The notes below the pieces were generated by a model that was given only the letters and a program-made list of their open reading frames with translations, ran no database searches and was not told where the DNA came from. 14,971 bases of DNA from WJMT01 sp964445575 (GTDB taxonomy: Bacteria; Acidobacteriota; Aminicenantia; Aminicenantales; Aminicenantaceae): positions 1 through 14,971 of the forward strand of contig CAYULB010000053.1 of NCBI GenBank assembly GCA_964445575.1, in the 5' to 3' direction. Of this stretch, positions 1-7,114 are shown piece after piece. Made by a program: the position numbers and the translations under genes. Positions within the stretch are counted from its first letter, which is position 1, and each line of letters opens with the position of its first letter.

Positions 1-156
1 GCCTCGCATCTGCAGCAACCTCGGCTTGTGAATAATCCAGGCCTATATATTTATACTGTTCTTTTTAAAAAAAGTTTCATTTTTATTTTTTCCTGGGATA
101 ACACTGATTAAGAGGATAGAAATACCCAAATAGGTAGGACGTCCCTGTTTTTACAC

Positions 157-185
157 TTGACAGGCGGAAATAAAAACACAAAAAT
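157..185 (+). promoter_or_regulatory. Candidate sigma70-type promoter for the TonB-dependent receptor gene
   Basis: A perfect TTGACA (157-162) is followed after 17 bases by AAAAAT (180-185), which matches the TATAAT consensus at four of six positions. Transcription would start near 192, giving a leader of about 25 bases before the GTG at 216. The -10 element is weak and lies in a long A-rich tract where such matches are easy to find, so the call rests mainly on the perfect -35 hexamer and its position. Nothing else in 1-215 is convincing as a gene. Confidence 0.4.
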
Positions 186-215
186 AATTAAAATCCAGAT
201 TAGAGAAAAAGAAAA

Positions 216-2990
216 GTGCGAAAAGGTATGCAGAAATTTACTCTTCTCCTCTTTCTGACATTTATTCTAATTTTTCCTCTGCTCTCCGCTTCTAAAAGCG
301 GCATATTTTGGGGGCAAGTGATTGACTCCAGACAAAATCCTTTATCTGGAATAAAAATCACTGTCACAAGATCAGGAAACAGGGAAGCCAGCGAATTCCT
401 TACTGATAAAAACGGAGTTTTCACAGCCCTGGGTTTTGAGCCTGAAGAGTACATCATTGACACTAAAGATAACCACTACAAAAAGCTTGGAAAAAGAAAA
501 GTCGTTTTAGGTCCCGGGGAATTCCTTTTGTTAAAAATCACTTTGGTGAGTGAAAATCAGGAAGGAAATTCAGACTGCCGGGTGGTCCAGATAGATTATT
601 CCAGTGCTTCACAGTTTACCCTAATCAACAGAAGACAAATCAAGGAAATGCCCTCGGGTCATAACCTTTGGTCTCTTATTGAAAATCAGGACCTATCTGC
701 GGTCAGCGAGCGCATTGATGTAGGAGGATTATGGAGCGGGAGCCCGGCTCTTTTTAGTGCCAGAGGAGCAAGCTCCTGGACACAAAACATATTCCTGCTC
801 AACGGCATGGACATCACAGATCCCTATAAAGGGGGAACGCCTCTTTTATATCCGGACATCTTCTCTCTTGAATTTTATAAGCTGACCAATGCCAGCCATC
901 CTCCCGAATATATTCATCCGGGTGGATATTTGAATCTAATCACAGGAGATGAATCCGATGATTATCACGGCTCTGTTTCAGGTTACTACACCCATCATTC
1001 TTTACAGAGTTCCAATATATCAGATTCGCTCCGAAGCGAAGGAATATATGAAAGTCATACCTTTGATTATTTTACAGAAGGAAACTTCCGCTTTTCCGGG
1101 CCTCTGGCCTCAGAAAAACTATCCTTTTTCACTTCTATTACAGGATTTGACCTCTCCCGCAACCTGGCAGAATTTGATAATGAAAACAAAAGCTCTCTTG
1201 TCTCAGGGATACTGAGCCTTAGATACCGGCAATCACCTAAAAGTACGTTCCGCTTTCTCTGGAGCGGTCAATCCCTGAAGCACTCTTCTTTAGGTGCTGC
1301 AAGAGAAGTTCCTTTTTCCTCTACCAACCAAGCAGAGGAACATTTCAATGTCCTCCAGGTATTTTGGGACATCAGTCTAAACCATCAGCATCAATTCAGG
1401 ACCGGGATAGGTTACATCCAAGCAAATTATGAATATGGCTTGCAGCAAGATACAACCCTCCCCCACTCCCGGGAAATCGTGTATAACAGCTTTCTCCATG
1501 GCAAATCACCGTTTGCTGAAAATAATTTCAGCAGAAAACTGGTTTTTCTGTTTAAGGGAAAATCGATTTTTCCCCGGTTTTTAGGAATTAACCACACTCT
1601 GCGCTACGGCATGAATGTACAGTTTTCCTCATCTTCTCAAGATATTGATGTTTATGACAACATCCATCTTCTTTTTCATAAGGGAGAGCCGACTCACATC
1701 GCTCAATTCAATACCCCGGTATCCCATAAAGAAGCCGGGACTGGTGTTAATCTCTATTTTCAGGATACTCTCTCCTTCTCCAATCTCTTCTCCCTCTATT
1801 TTGGCGCTCATCTTTCCTCTCAGCAAGCATGGGTCCCCAACATTCAAAAAGAACAGAACAGAATCAATTGGTTGAGCCTTTCACCCCGACTGGGGGTAAT
1901 TATCCCGTTATCCAAAGCCAAAACATCAGTTCTGAAACTGTCTTATGCCCGATATTTTAACACACTTCCTCTAGAATACTTATCCTATGGAAATCCATCC
2001 TCTCTGGGCTCATTAGTTTATGCCTGGAATGACACCAATCACGACCAGATGTTTCAGGAAAACGAGCAGGGAAAACTTTTAAAACGGCAAGGGCCTTTTT
2101 ACTCCTCCATAGATCCCGATATTCAGAGGCCGTATGCAGATGAGGGTGTTATCTCTTATAATATAAACTTTTTGCCCGAGTGGCATTTTTCTCTTTCTGG
2201 GTTTTACAGAGTCTACCGGAACGCTGTCAATACAAAAAACGTAGGCGTTCCCTTCTCTGAATATGAAACGCTTTATTATATTGACTCAGGCGATGATCGA
2301 GTTCCCTACACCTATGATGACCTTATTTTCACGGTGTTCAACCAAAATCCGGATAGTCTGGGAAAGGACTTTTTTCTTCTATCCAATATCGAAGCAGATA
2401 CCCGGGCTACTCATTACTATGGATTGGATGTAAACCTTACAAAGCGCTTTGGGGATGTTTTTTCTCTCTTCTTCTCTTTTACCGCCATCAATGCTGTAGG
2501 CACCACCAATCCGGGAAACACGGTTCTTGAAAACGATATCGGGGTCACCGGATCTTTATTTGATAATCCTAATGCCATGATCAATACAGAAGGGAGGCCT
2601 TGTTTTGACAGAGGCTATACCGCAAGACTGGGATTTAAATATTCGGCTCCGCTTAAATTTATTTTTTCCGGAATCATCAAATATTATGATGGACAGCCTT
2701 TCTCAAGAAAAATCATTATTGAAGGGCTTAATCAGGGGCCTTTTTACATCCAGGCACACCCCAGCGGTGTAGCCCGGTATGAATTCAACTCCACTGTGGA
2801 TTTGAGAGTAGAGAAAAAAATTCATGTAGGAAACTCTGTGCTGAGATTGATTCTGGATGGATTTAACGTTTTAAACATGGCCCTGGCGACCGAGGAAAAT
2901 GAATGGACAGGTGCTGAGTTTCCCCTTCGCTATGCCACTGAAATCCAGTCACCCCGGGTACTGCGGATGGGCATCTCCTATGAATTTTAA
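216..2990 (+). CDS. TonB-dependent outer-membrane receptor, Oar-like, with N-terminal carboxypeptidase-regulatory-like domain
   Basis: The 924-residue protein is predicted to sit in the outer membrane and take up, or bind, a large ligand using TonB-supplied energy; the ligand cannot be read from the sequence. A signal peptide (about residues 1-27, hydrophobic core LLLFLTFILIF) precedes a carboxypeptidase-regulatory-like beta-sandwich (about 30-110, with the typical G-x-V-x-D...P-L-x-G-x-x-I pattern). A plug domain follows (about 130-245, including FSARGASSWTQNIFLLNGMDI) and then a long barrel (about 250-924) rich in alternating aromatic/polar strands. The C-terminus is ISYEF, the expected terminal aromatic for BAM recognition. 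I see no clear TonB box. The start is GTG at 216; ATG at 228 is an alternative, but neither has a good Shine-Dalgarno site (AAAAGG lies only one base before the ATG). The next gene follows after 86 bases on the same strand. No SusD-like partner is present. The family call is firm; the substrate is unknown. Confidence 0.9.
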   Translation: MRKGMQKFTLLLFLTFILIFPLLSASKSGIFWGQVIDSRQNPLSGIKITVTRSGNREASEFLTDKNGVFTALGFEPEEYIIDTKDNHYKKLGKRKVVLGPGEFLLLKITLVSENQEGNSDCRVVQIDYSSASQFTLINRRQIKEMPSGHNLWSLIENQDLSAVSERIDVGGLWSGSPALFSARGASSWTQNIFLLNGMDITDPYKGGTPLLYPDIFSLEFYKLTNASHPPEYIHPGGYLNLITGDESDDYHGSVSGYYTHHSLQSSNISDSLRSEGIYESHTFDYFTEGNFRFSGPLASEKLSFFTSITGFDLSRNLAEFDNENKSSLVSGILSLRYRQSPKSTFRFLWSGQSLKHSSLGAAREVPFSSTNQAEEHFNVLQVFWDISLNHQHQFRTGIGYIQANYEYGLQQDTTLPHSREIVYNSFLHGKSPFAENNFSRKLVFLFKGKSIFPRFLGINHTLRYGMNVQFSSSSQDIDVYDNIHLLFHKGEPTHIAQFNTPVSHKEAGTGVNLYFQDTLSFSNLFSLYFGAHLSSQQAWVPNIQKEQNRINWLSLSPRLGVIIPLSKAKTSVLKLSYARYFNTLPLEYLSYGNPSSLGSLVYAWNDTNHDQMFQENEQGKLLKRQGPFYSSIDPDIQRPYADEGVISYNINFLPEWHFSLSGFYRVYRNAVNTKNVGVPFSEYETLYYIDSGDDRVPYTYDDLIFTVFNQNPDSLGKDFFLLSNIEADTRATHYYGLDVNLTKRFGDVFSLFFSFTAINAVGTTNPGNTVLENDIGVTGSLFDNPNAMINTEGRPCFDRGYTARLGFKYSAPLKFIFSGIIKYYDGQPFSRKIIIEGLNQGPFYIQAHPSGVARYEFNSTVDLRVEKKIHVGNSVLRLILDGFNVLNMALATEENEWTGAEFPLRYATEIQSPRVLRMGISYEF

Positions 2991-3060
2991 AATATTGTTT
3001 GGAGAATCCTATAAAATGCAATAAGATAAAATAAACAAAATGAACATCCCAGGATATTAA

Positions 3061-3066
3061 AGGAGG
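3061..3066 (+). promoter_or_regulatory. Strong ribosome binding site of the Fe-S oxidoreductase gene
   Basis: AGGAGG lies ten bases before the ATG at 3077 and fixes that start. The 86-base gap 2991-3076 upstream holds no gene. It is AT-rich and I find no convincing promoter or terminator in it, so co-transcription with the receptor gene is possible but not shown. Confidence 0.75.
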
Positions 3067-3076
3067 GAAAATAAAA

Positions 3077-5092
3077 ATGCTTTCCTTAGCAGGAAAAATC
3101 ATTTTCATTCTGGTTATAATTGCCACCTTTTTAGCATTTATGATTCCGGTTATCTATCGAATCAGAATTATCCTTAAAGGGAAAAAAGACCAGCGGTTCG
3201 ATCACATTTTAAAAAGGGCATGGGATGCTTTGACAAAGATATTCCTTCAGAGATGCACACTCCAAAATGAACGTATCTGGACTGGAGTTATTCATTTGTT
3301 TATTTTCTATGGAGCTTTGACTTTTGATTCCATGTCTGTGAATCACATTCTGGAAGGATATTTTCCCAATTTCTATTTATTCGGGCAGGGTAATTTCGGT
3401 CTCTTTTTTTCTTTTATAGTGGACCTTTTTGCGGTTCTGGTCATTGTGGCTGTCATTTTTATGAGTATAAGAAGATTCCTCATCAGACCCGAGGCTTATA
3501 AAACAACCCCTTTGGATTCAGCGGTCATTTATATCCTTTTGACCATAGTGACTCTAAGTTATCTTTATTTTAAAGTCTTTTCCATTGCTCATCATCCGGG
3601 AACAGAAAGACTGTCCTTTATTGGAGCTCCCTTGGCCAGGTTGATAAATGATTCAGGGATCTCCGCTTCATCCATCTCATTCCATTTTAACTTTTCCTGG
3701 TGGCTTCATATATTGATCGTATTTGGATTCATCGCGTATGTCCCCTATTCCAAATATTTCCATATGTTTGCCGGCTCTTTCAATGTTCTGGTCAGAGACG
3801 ATCAGCCCATGGGAGCTTTAGACACTATTGATATCGAGCATTCTGAAGTATTCGGAGTGGAAAAAGCCTCTGATTACACCTGGAAAGACCTCCTGGACAC
3901 TTTTGCCTGTATGGAATGCGGCAGATGTCAGGATGTGTGTCCTGCTTTCACATCCGAAAAACCGCTTTCTCCCAAAATGATCATTTTCAATCTAAAAAGA
4001 CATCTGCTTAAAAATGGAAAAAAATACATTGCTGAGAAACGGGACGAAATAGACGCTTTAATGAAAGAGACGGTTACTGAAGATGAAATCTGGACCTGCA
4101 CCACCTGTGGGGCCTGCATGCATGTATGTCCTGTTGAGATCGAACACATTCCCAAAATCGTGGGTTTACGGCAGGGACAGGTTCTTATGGAGAGCCGGTT
4201 CCCCTCGGAACTCAATCAATTTTTCAAAAGCATGGAAACCAACAGCAATCCCTGGGGTATTGGATTTTCAGAAAGAGCAGACTGGGCTGAAGGCCTGGAT
4301 ATCAAACTCATCCAGGAACACCCGGACGTCGAATATCTGCTGTGGGTAGGCTGTGCAGGTTCTTTTGACGAACGGGGGAAAATAATCACAAAGGCTTTAG
4401 TCAAAATTTTAAATAAAGCAGAGATTGACTTTGCCATTCTAGGCACCGAAGAAAAATGCTGCGGTGACTCATCAAAAAGACTGGGAAACGAGTATCTATT
4501 CCAGATGCAGGCAGCAGAGGTCATCAACCTGTTTCAAAAATACGGGATTAAGAAAATAATCACCCTCTGCCCTCACGGATTCAACACATTTAAAAATGAC
4601 TATCCCAAACTTCTGGATGCAGTCCCTGAAATTAAAAAAGAGGCAGCCGAACATTTTAAAAAAATCGAAATCTTCCATCATGTGCCCCTTATTAGCAGGC
4701 TTGTAAAGGAAAACCGCCTCAAACTTAAGCATAAATCAGAACAAACTTTGACTTACCATGACTCCTGTTATCTAGGACGCCACAACAATATCATCAAGGA
4801 GCCCAGAGAGATATTAAGCTTAATCAATGAAAAAAAGATGGTTGAACTCGAAAACAACAAAGAACACAGCTTCTGCTGCGGTGCCGGAGGCGGACTGATG
4901 TGGACTGAAGAATCTCTTGGAAAAAGAATCAATCATATAAGGACTCAAGAAGTCATAGGCTCCGGTGTCTCTACAGCGGCAACATCCTGTCCCTTTTGCC
5001 TCACCATGATTCAAGATGCTCTGGACGATAAAGAAATTAAAGACATCAAGGTCAAAGACATTGCTCAACTGGTAGCTGACTGTTTGGATTAA
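3077..5092 (+). CDS. Membrane-bound heterodisulfide-reductase-like Fe-S oxidoreductase (DUF224 / EMO-like)
   Basis: A 671-residue integral membrane electron-transfer protein. The N-terminus is NarI-like with about five membrane segments (near 7-28, 66-84, 107-130, 148-166, 206-225). His73, His211 and His229 lie in or beside helices and are candidate haem b ligands. Next comes a ferredoxin-type region with two CxxCxxCxxxC motifs (Cys278/281/284/288 and Cys341/344/347/351), each ending in C-P, as for two [4Fe-4S] clusters. The C-terminal half has two CCG domains: Cys426, Cys461-Cys462-Gly463 and Cys498; then Cys564, Cys600-Cys601-Gly602 and Cys638/Cys641. This architecture is known from membrane proteins proposed to pass electrons from electron-transfer flavoprotein to menaquinone. 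That role is inference here, because no etfAB or acyl-CoA dehydrogenase gene lies in the window. The first CCG domain reads CPHG (498-501), not CPxC, so it lacks one usual ligand. Other members of the HdrD/GlpC/LutA superfamily are alternatives for the substrate, not for the fold. Confidence 0.88.
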   Translation: MLSLAGKIIFILVIIATFLAFMIPVIYRIRIILKGKKDQRFDHILKRAWDALTKIFLQRCTLQNERIWTGVIHLFIFYGALTFDSMSVNHILEGYFPNFYLFGQGNFGLFFSFIVDLFAVLVIVAVIFMSIRRFLIRPEAYKTTPLDSAVIYILLTIVTLSYLYFKVFSIAHHPGTERLSFIGAPLARLINDSGISASSISFHFNFSWWLHILIVFGFIAYVPYSKYFHMFAGSFNVLVRDDQPMGALDTIDIEHSEVFGVEKASDYTWKDLLDTFACMECGRCQDVCPAFTSEKPLSPKMIIFNLKRHLLKNGKKYIAEKRDEIDALMKETVTEDEIWTCTTCGACMHVCPVEIEHIPKIVGLRQGQVLMESRFPSELNQFFKSMETNSNPWGIGFSERADWAEGLDIKLIQEHPDVEYLLWVGCAGSFDERGKIITKALVKILNKAEIDFAILGTEEKCCGDSSKRLGNEYLFQMQAAEVINLFQKYGIKKIITLCPHGFNTFKNDYPKLLDAVPEIKKEAAEHFKKIEIFHHVPLISRLVKENRLKLKHKSEQTLTYHDSCYLGRHNNIIKEPREILSLINEKKMVELENNKEHSFCCGAGGGLMWTEESLGKRINHIRTQEVIGSGVSTAATSCPFCLTMIQDALDDKEIKDIKVKDIAQLVADCLD

Positions 5093-5106
5093 AACCGTAA
5101 TGAACC

Positions 5107-5172
5107 CCCATCCGGGTATTCCCAAAAAATATTTTGGCCTCCCTGCTCATTTCGCTAAAAGTGAGGGATGGG
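5107..5172. other. Potential three-way-junction fold between convergent genes
   Basis: A closing stem CCCATCC (5107-5113) / GGATGGG (5166-5172) encloses two hairpins. One is CCAAAA (5122-5127) / TTTTGG (5132-5137) with loop AATA. The other is CTCATTT (5146-5152) / AAAGTGAG (5158-5165) with one bulged G and loop CGCTA; it stacks directly on the closing stem. A further small hairpin AAACTG (5173-5178) / CAGTTT (5184-5189) follows and reaches the ltaE stop codon. The structure lies exactly between the stop codons of two convergent genes, so shielding of 3' ends or a bidirectional terminator is plausible. There is no clear U-tract on either strand, so it is not a classical intrinsic terminator. 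Confidence 0.4.
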
Positions 5173-5188
5173 AAACTGAAGACCAGTT

Positions 5189-6226
5189 TTATGGATTGAG
5201 AATGTTAGTGAATTCAGTAATGGTCCGCTCTATATCCTCATCATCGATTCCCCTGTTGGTAACAAAACGGATGCCTTGAGGAACCGGAAGAGCCAAAATC
5301 CCTTTTTGCTTTAATTTTTCCAGGAAATCAGAAACAGATAAATCCGGATGTTCGAATCCAAAAATCATGATATCGGTTTCCACCTCATCGGGATCTAATA
5401 TCACTCCGGGGAGACGGTGTATGCTGAGAGCCAATTTTTTAGCCCGTTCATGGTCTTCCTTTAACCTGGAAACCATGCTTTTTAAGGCTATGATACCAGG
5501 AGCTGCAATGACTCCCACCTGTCTCATCCCTCCTCCCAGAGCTTTGCGTATCCTTCGACTGTAATCAATAAAATCTCTTGGACCGGCCAAAATAGAGCCA
5601 ATAGGAGCAGAAAGTCCTTTAGAAAGACAGAACATAACCGAATCTGCTGTGGCTGCATAATCTTTTACAGGAATGCCTGTAGCCACACTTGCATTGAAGA
5701 TGCGGGCTCCGTCCAAATGGACTTTCACTCCATATTTATCTGCTATTTCTCTTATGGAACTCATGTTTTCATGGGGAATCACAGCTCCTCCCCAATTGTT
5801 GTGGGTGTTCTCTATGCAGATGAGGGAAGTCCTGGGCAGGTGTACAGATGGCTTTTTTATATTTTTCTCTACTTCTTCCGGGTCCATGGCTCCCCTTTGA
5901 GAGGTCAGCACCCGGGGAGAGACGCGTGAGATGAAAGTCATATGGGTGGATTCCATGTTATAAATATGAGAGCGGGCTTCTATGATCACCTCATCCAACT
6001 CACGGGTCCAGGCTTTTATGGCTATTGAATTTCCCATAGTTCCGGAAGGAACATACAGGGCAGCTTCTTTTCCTGCCATCTCAGCTGCTAAAGATTCCAG
6101 CTTCTTTACTGTGGGGTCATCTCCCAGCACATCATCGCCAACCTCTGCCTCTGCCATTGCTTTGCGCATTTCAGGGGTGGGTTTGGTCACTGTATCAGAA
6201 CGGAAATCTGAGATTTTTTTCATCAT
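5189..6226 (-). CDS. ltaE: Low-specificity L-threonine aldolase
   Basis: A PLP-dependent fold-type I enzyme of 345 residues, usual for the family, that cleaves L-threonine or L-allo-threonine to glycine and acetaldehyde in the cytoplasm. Diagnostic stretches are the N-terminal DFRSDTVTKPTPEMR, the GDDVLGDDPTV loop (residues 30-40), YVPSGTMGN (58-66, phosphate-binding region), HxYNME near 87-92, LDGARIFNA (171-179, with Asp172 facing the pyridine nitrogen) and CLSKGLSAPIGS (200-211), where Lys203 is the expected Schiff-base lysine. All key residues are intact. The gene begins with two successive ATG codons. AGGAGG (6231-6236) is four bases before the first and seven before the second, so the second (start at 6223) may be the one mainly used. 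It is transcribed alone, divergent from the PASTA-rpe run and convergent with the Fe-S oxidoreductase gene. It cannot be told from the sequence which threonine stereoisomers are accepted. Confidence 0.95.
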   Translation of the reverse strand: MMKKISDFRSDTVTKPTPEMRKAMAEAEVGDDVLGDDPTVKKLESLAAEMAGKEAALYVPSGTMGNSIAIKAWTRELDEVIIEARSHIYNMESTHMTFISRVSPRVLTSQRGAMDPEEVEKNIKKPSVHLPRTSLICIENTHNNWGGAVIPHENMSSIREIADKYGVKVHLDGARIFNASVATGIPVKDYAATADSVMFCLSKGLSAPIGSILAGPRDFIDYSRRIRKALGGGMRQVGVIAAPGIIALKSMVSRLKEDHERAKKLALSIHRLPGVILDPDEVETDIMIFGFEHPDLSVSDFLEKLKQKGILALPVPQGIRFVTNRGIDDEDIERTITEFTNILNP

Positions 6227-6247
6227 AGCTCCTCCTGTTCTGTTCCT

Positions 6248-6276
6248 ACTTTAATGTTTAGAGCATAAACTTTCAA
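6248..6276 (-). promoter_or_regulatory. Candidate sigma70-type promoter for ltaE
   Basis: On the minus strand TTGAAA (6276-6271, five of six to consensus) is followed after exactly 17 bases by TAAAGT (6253-6248, four of six). Transcription would begin near 6241, leaving about 15 bases that contain the AGGAGG site (6231-6236) before the double ATG. Spacing, hexamers and location agree, so this is the best-supported promoter in the window. Confidence 0.5.
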
Positions 6277-6306
6277 CAAGAATCCTTAAATCAGTGAAAT
6301 AAAGAA

Positions 6307-6335
6307 ACCAAAACCTGCCAAGCAACACTTTTGGT
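6307..6335. repeat. Inverted repeat ACCAAAA / TTTTGGT in divergent intergenic region
   Basis: ACCAAAA (6307-6313) and TTTTGGT (6329-6335) are perfect complements separated by 15 bases. A second copy of the right arm, extended to TTTTGGTT (6376-6383), lies near the downstream gene and matches AACCAAAA (6306-6313) over eight bases. The left arm could therefore pair with either copy. The sequence is AT-rich and such matches can arise by chance. I assign no function. Confidence 0.3.
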
Positions 6336-6336
6336 G

Positions 6337-6366
6337 TTTACTTGGTTATGAATCTATGGTATAGAT
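6337..6366 (+). promoter_or_regulatory. Candidate promoter with overlapping operator-like inverted repeat before the PASTA gene
   Basis: TTTACT (6337-6342) and TATAGA (6360-6365) are 17 bases apart, each four of six to consensus; TAGAAT at 6367-6372 is an alternative -10. A perfect 15-base inverted repeat, ATCTATGGTATAGAT (6352-6366), covers the -10 and could bind a dimeric regulator. Transcription would start near 6373, about 28 bases before the ATG at 6401. Shine-Dalgarno complementarity at that ATG is poor (an A-rich leader with a single AAGAA). The divergent promoter of ltaE lies about 60 bases away on the other strand. Confidence 0.35.
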
Positions 6367-6400
6367 TAGAATGATTTTTGGTTCCGCATAAAAAGAAAAA

Positions 6401-7114
6401 ATGACTGATAAATACTATAAAATTCTGGTGGTCACACTCCTTTTTCTTAACCTCTTTTTTTTGTCAGCCACTCTAGCCTACAAAATCACCCTAGCCGGAG
6501 AGATGTCCAATGTTCCTGACATCACAGGAATGACTCTGGAAGAGGCAGAAAAAGCTCTTCAAGAAAAGAAACTTTCTATTGTAAAAAGCGGTGTGGAACT
6601 CAATAAAAGTTATGAAAGAGGAAAGATTATTTCTCAGGACCCTCCCCCTAAATCGCGAGTAAAACTCAATAAAATAGTCAAAGTCACTCTCAGTGCCGGG
6701 CTGGAAAAGGTTAAAGTCCCCAATCTAACCGGAAAAGACCTCACCTCCCTTGATAAAGCATTCCAAGAAGCAGGCCTAATAAAAGGAAATATTACCCATG
6801 TCCATTCCTCTACCTTTCCAGCAGGAAGAGTGATCAGCCAGTATCCTCCTGAAGGAACTGAAGTCGCTGTCAACTCACGTGTCAATCTTTTGGTGAGCGA
6901 GGGAAAACTCGAAGATAGATATTTAATGCCTGACCTCCTGGGAAAAGAAGCATCCAAAGTCATCCAGAAGCTGAAAGACAAAGGATTCCGGGTAGGAGAT
7001 ATCCGGCGTTCCTACTATCCAGGTCTCAGAAGTGGAATCATCATCAACCAAAATCCAAGTCAAGGAACTCTGATCAAAAAAAGAAATATTATCTCACTGG
7101 AGGTCAGCCGATAA
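6401..7114 (+). CDS. Membrane-anchored protein with three PASTA domains and no kinase
   Basis: The 237-residue protein has a short cytoplasmic N-terminus, one membrane segment (about 8-29) and three tandem PASTA domains: about 34-100, 101-168 and 171-237. Each shows the family pattern of VPD/VPN-L-x-G near the start, G-x-I-I/V-S-Q-x-P near the middle and V-x-L-x-V-S at the end. PASTA domains are known from the outside of Stk/PrkC-type kinases and class B penicillin-binding proteins, where some bind peptidoglycan fragments. With an N-in topology these domains would face the periplasm. No kinase or transpeptidase domain is present and the open reading frame starts right at the short N-tail, so this is not an obvious truncation. 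In many Gram-positive bacteria a PASTA kinase gene lies near rpe; here the PASTA gene runs into rpe with a one-base overlap (TAATG). A role in envelope sensing or scaffolding is inference. Confidence 0.85.
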   Translation: MTDKYYKILVVTLLFLNLFFLSATLAYKITLAGEMSNVPDITGMTLEEAEKALQEKKLSIVKSGVELNKSYERGKIISQDPPPKSRVKLNKIVKVTLSAGLEKVKVPNLTGKDLTSLDKAFQEAGLIKGNITHVHSSTFPAGRVISQYPPEGTEVAVNSRVNLLVSEGKLEDRYLMPDLLGKEASKVIQKLKDKGFRVGDIRRSYYPGLRSGIIINQNPSQGTLIKKRNIISLEVSR

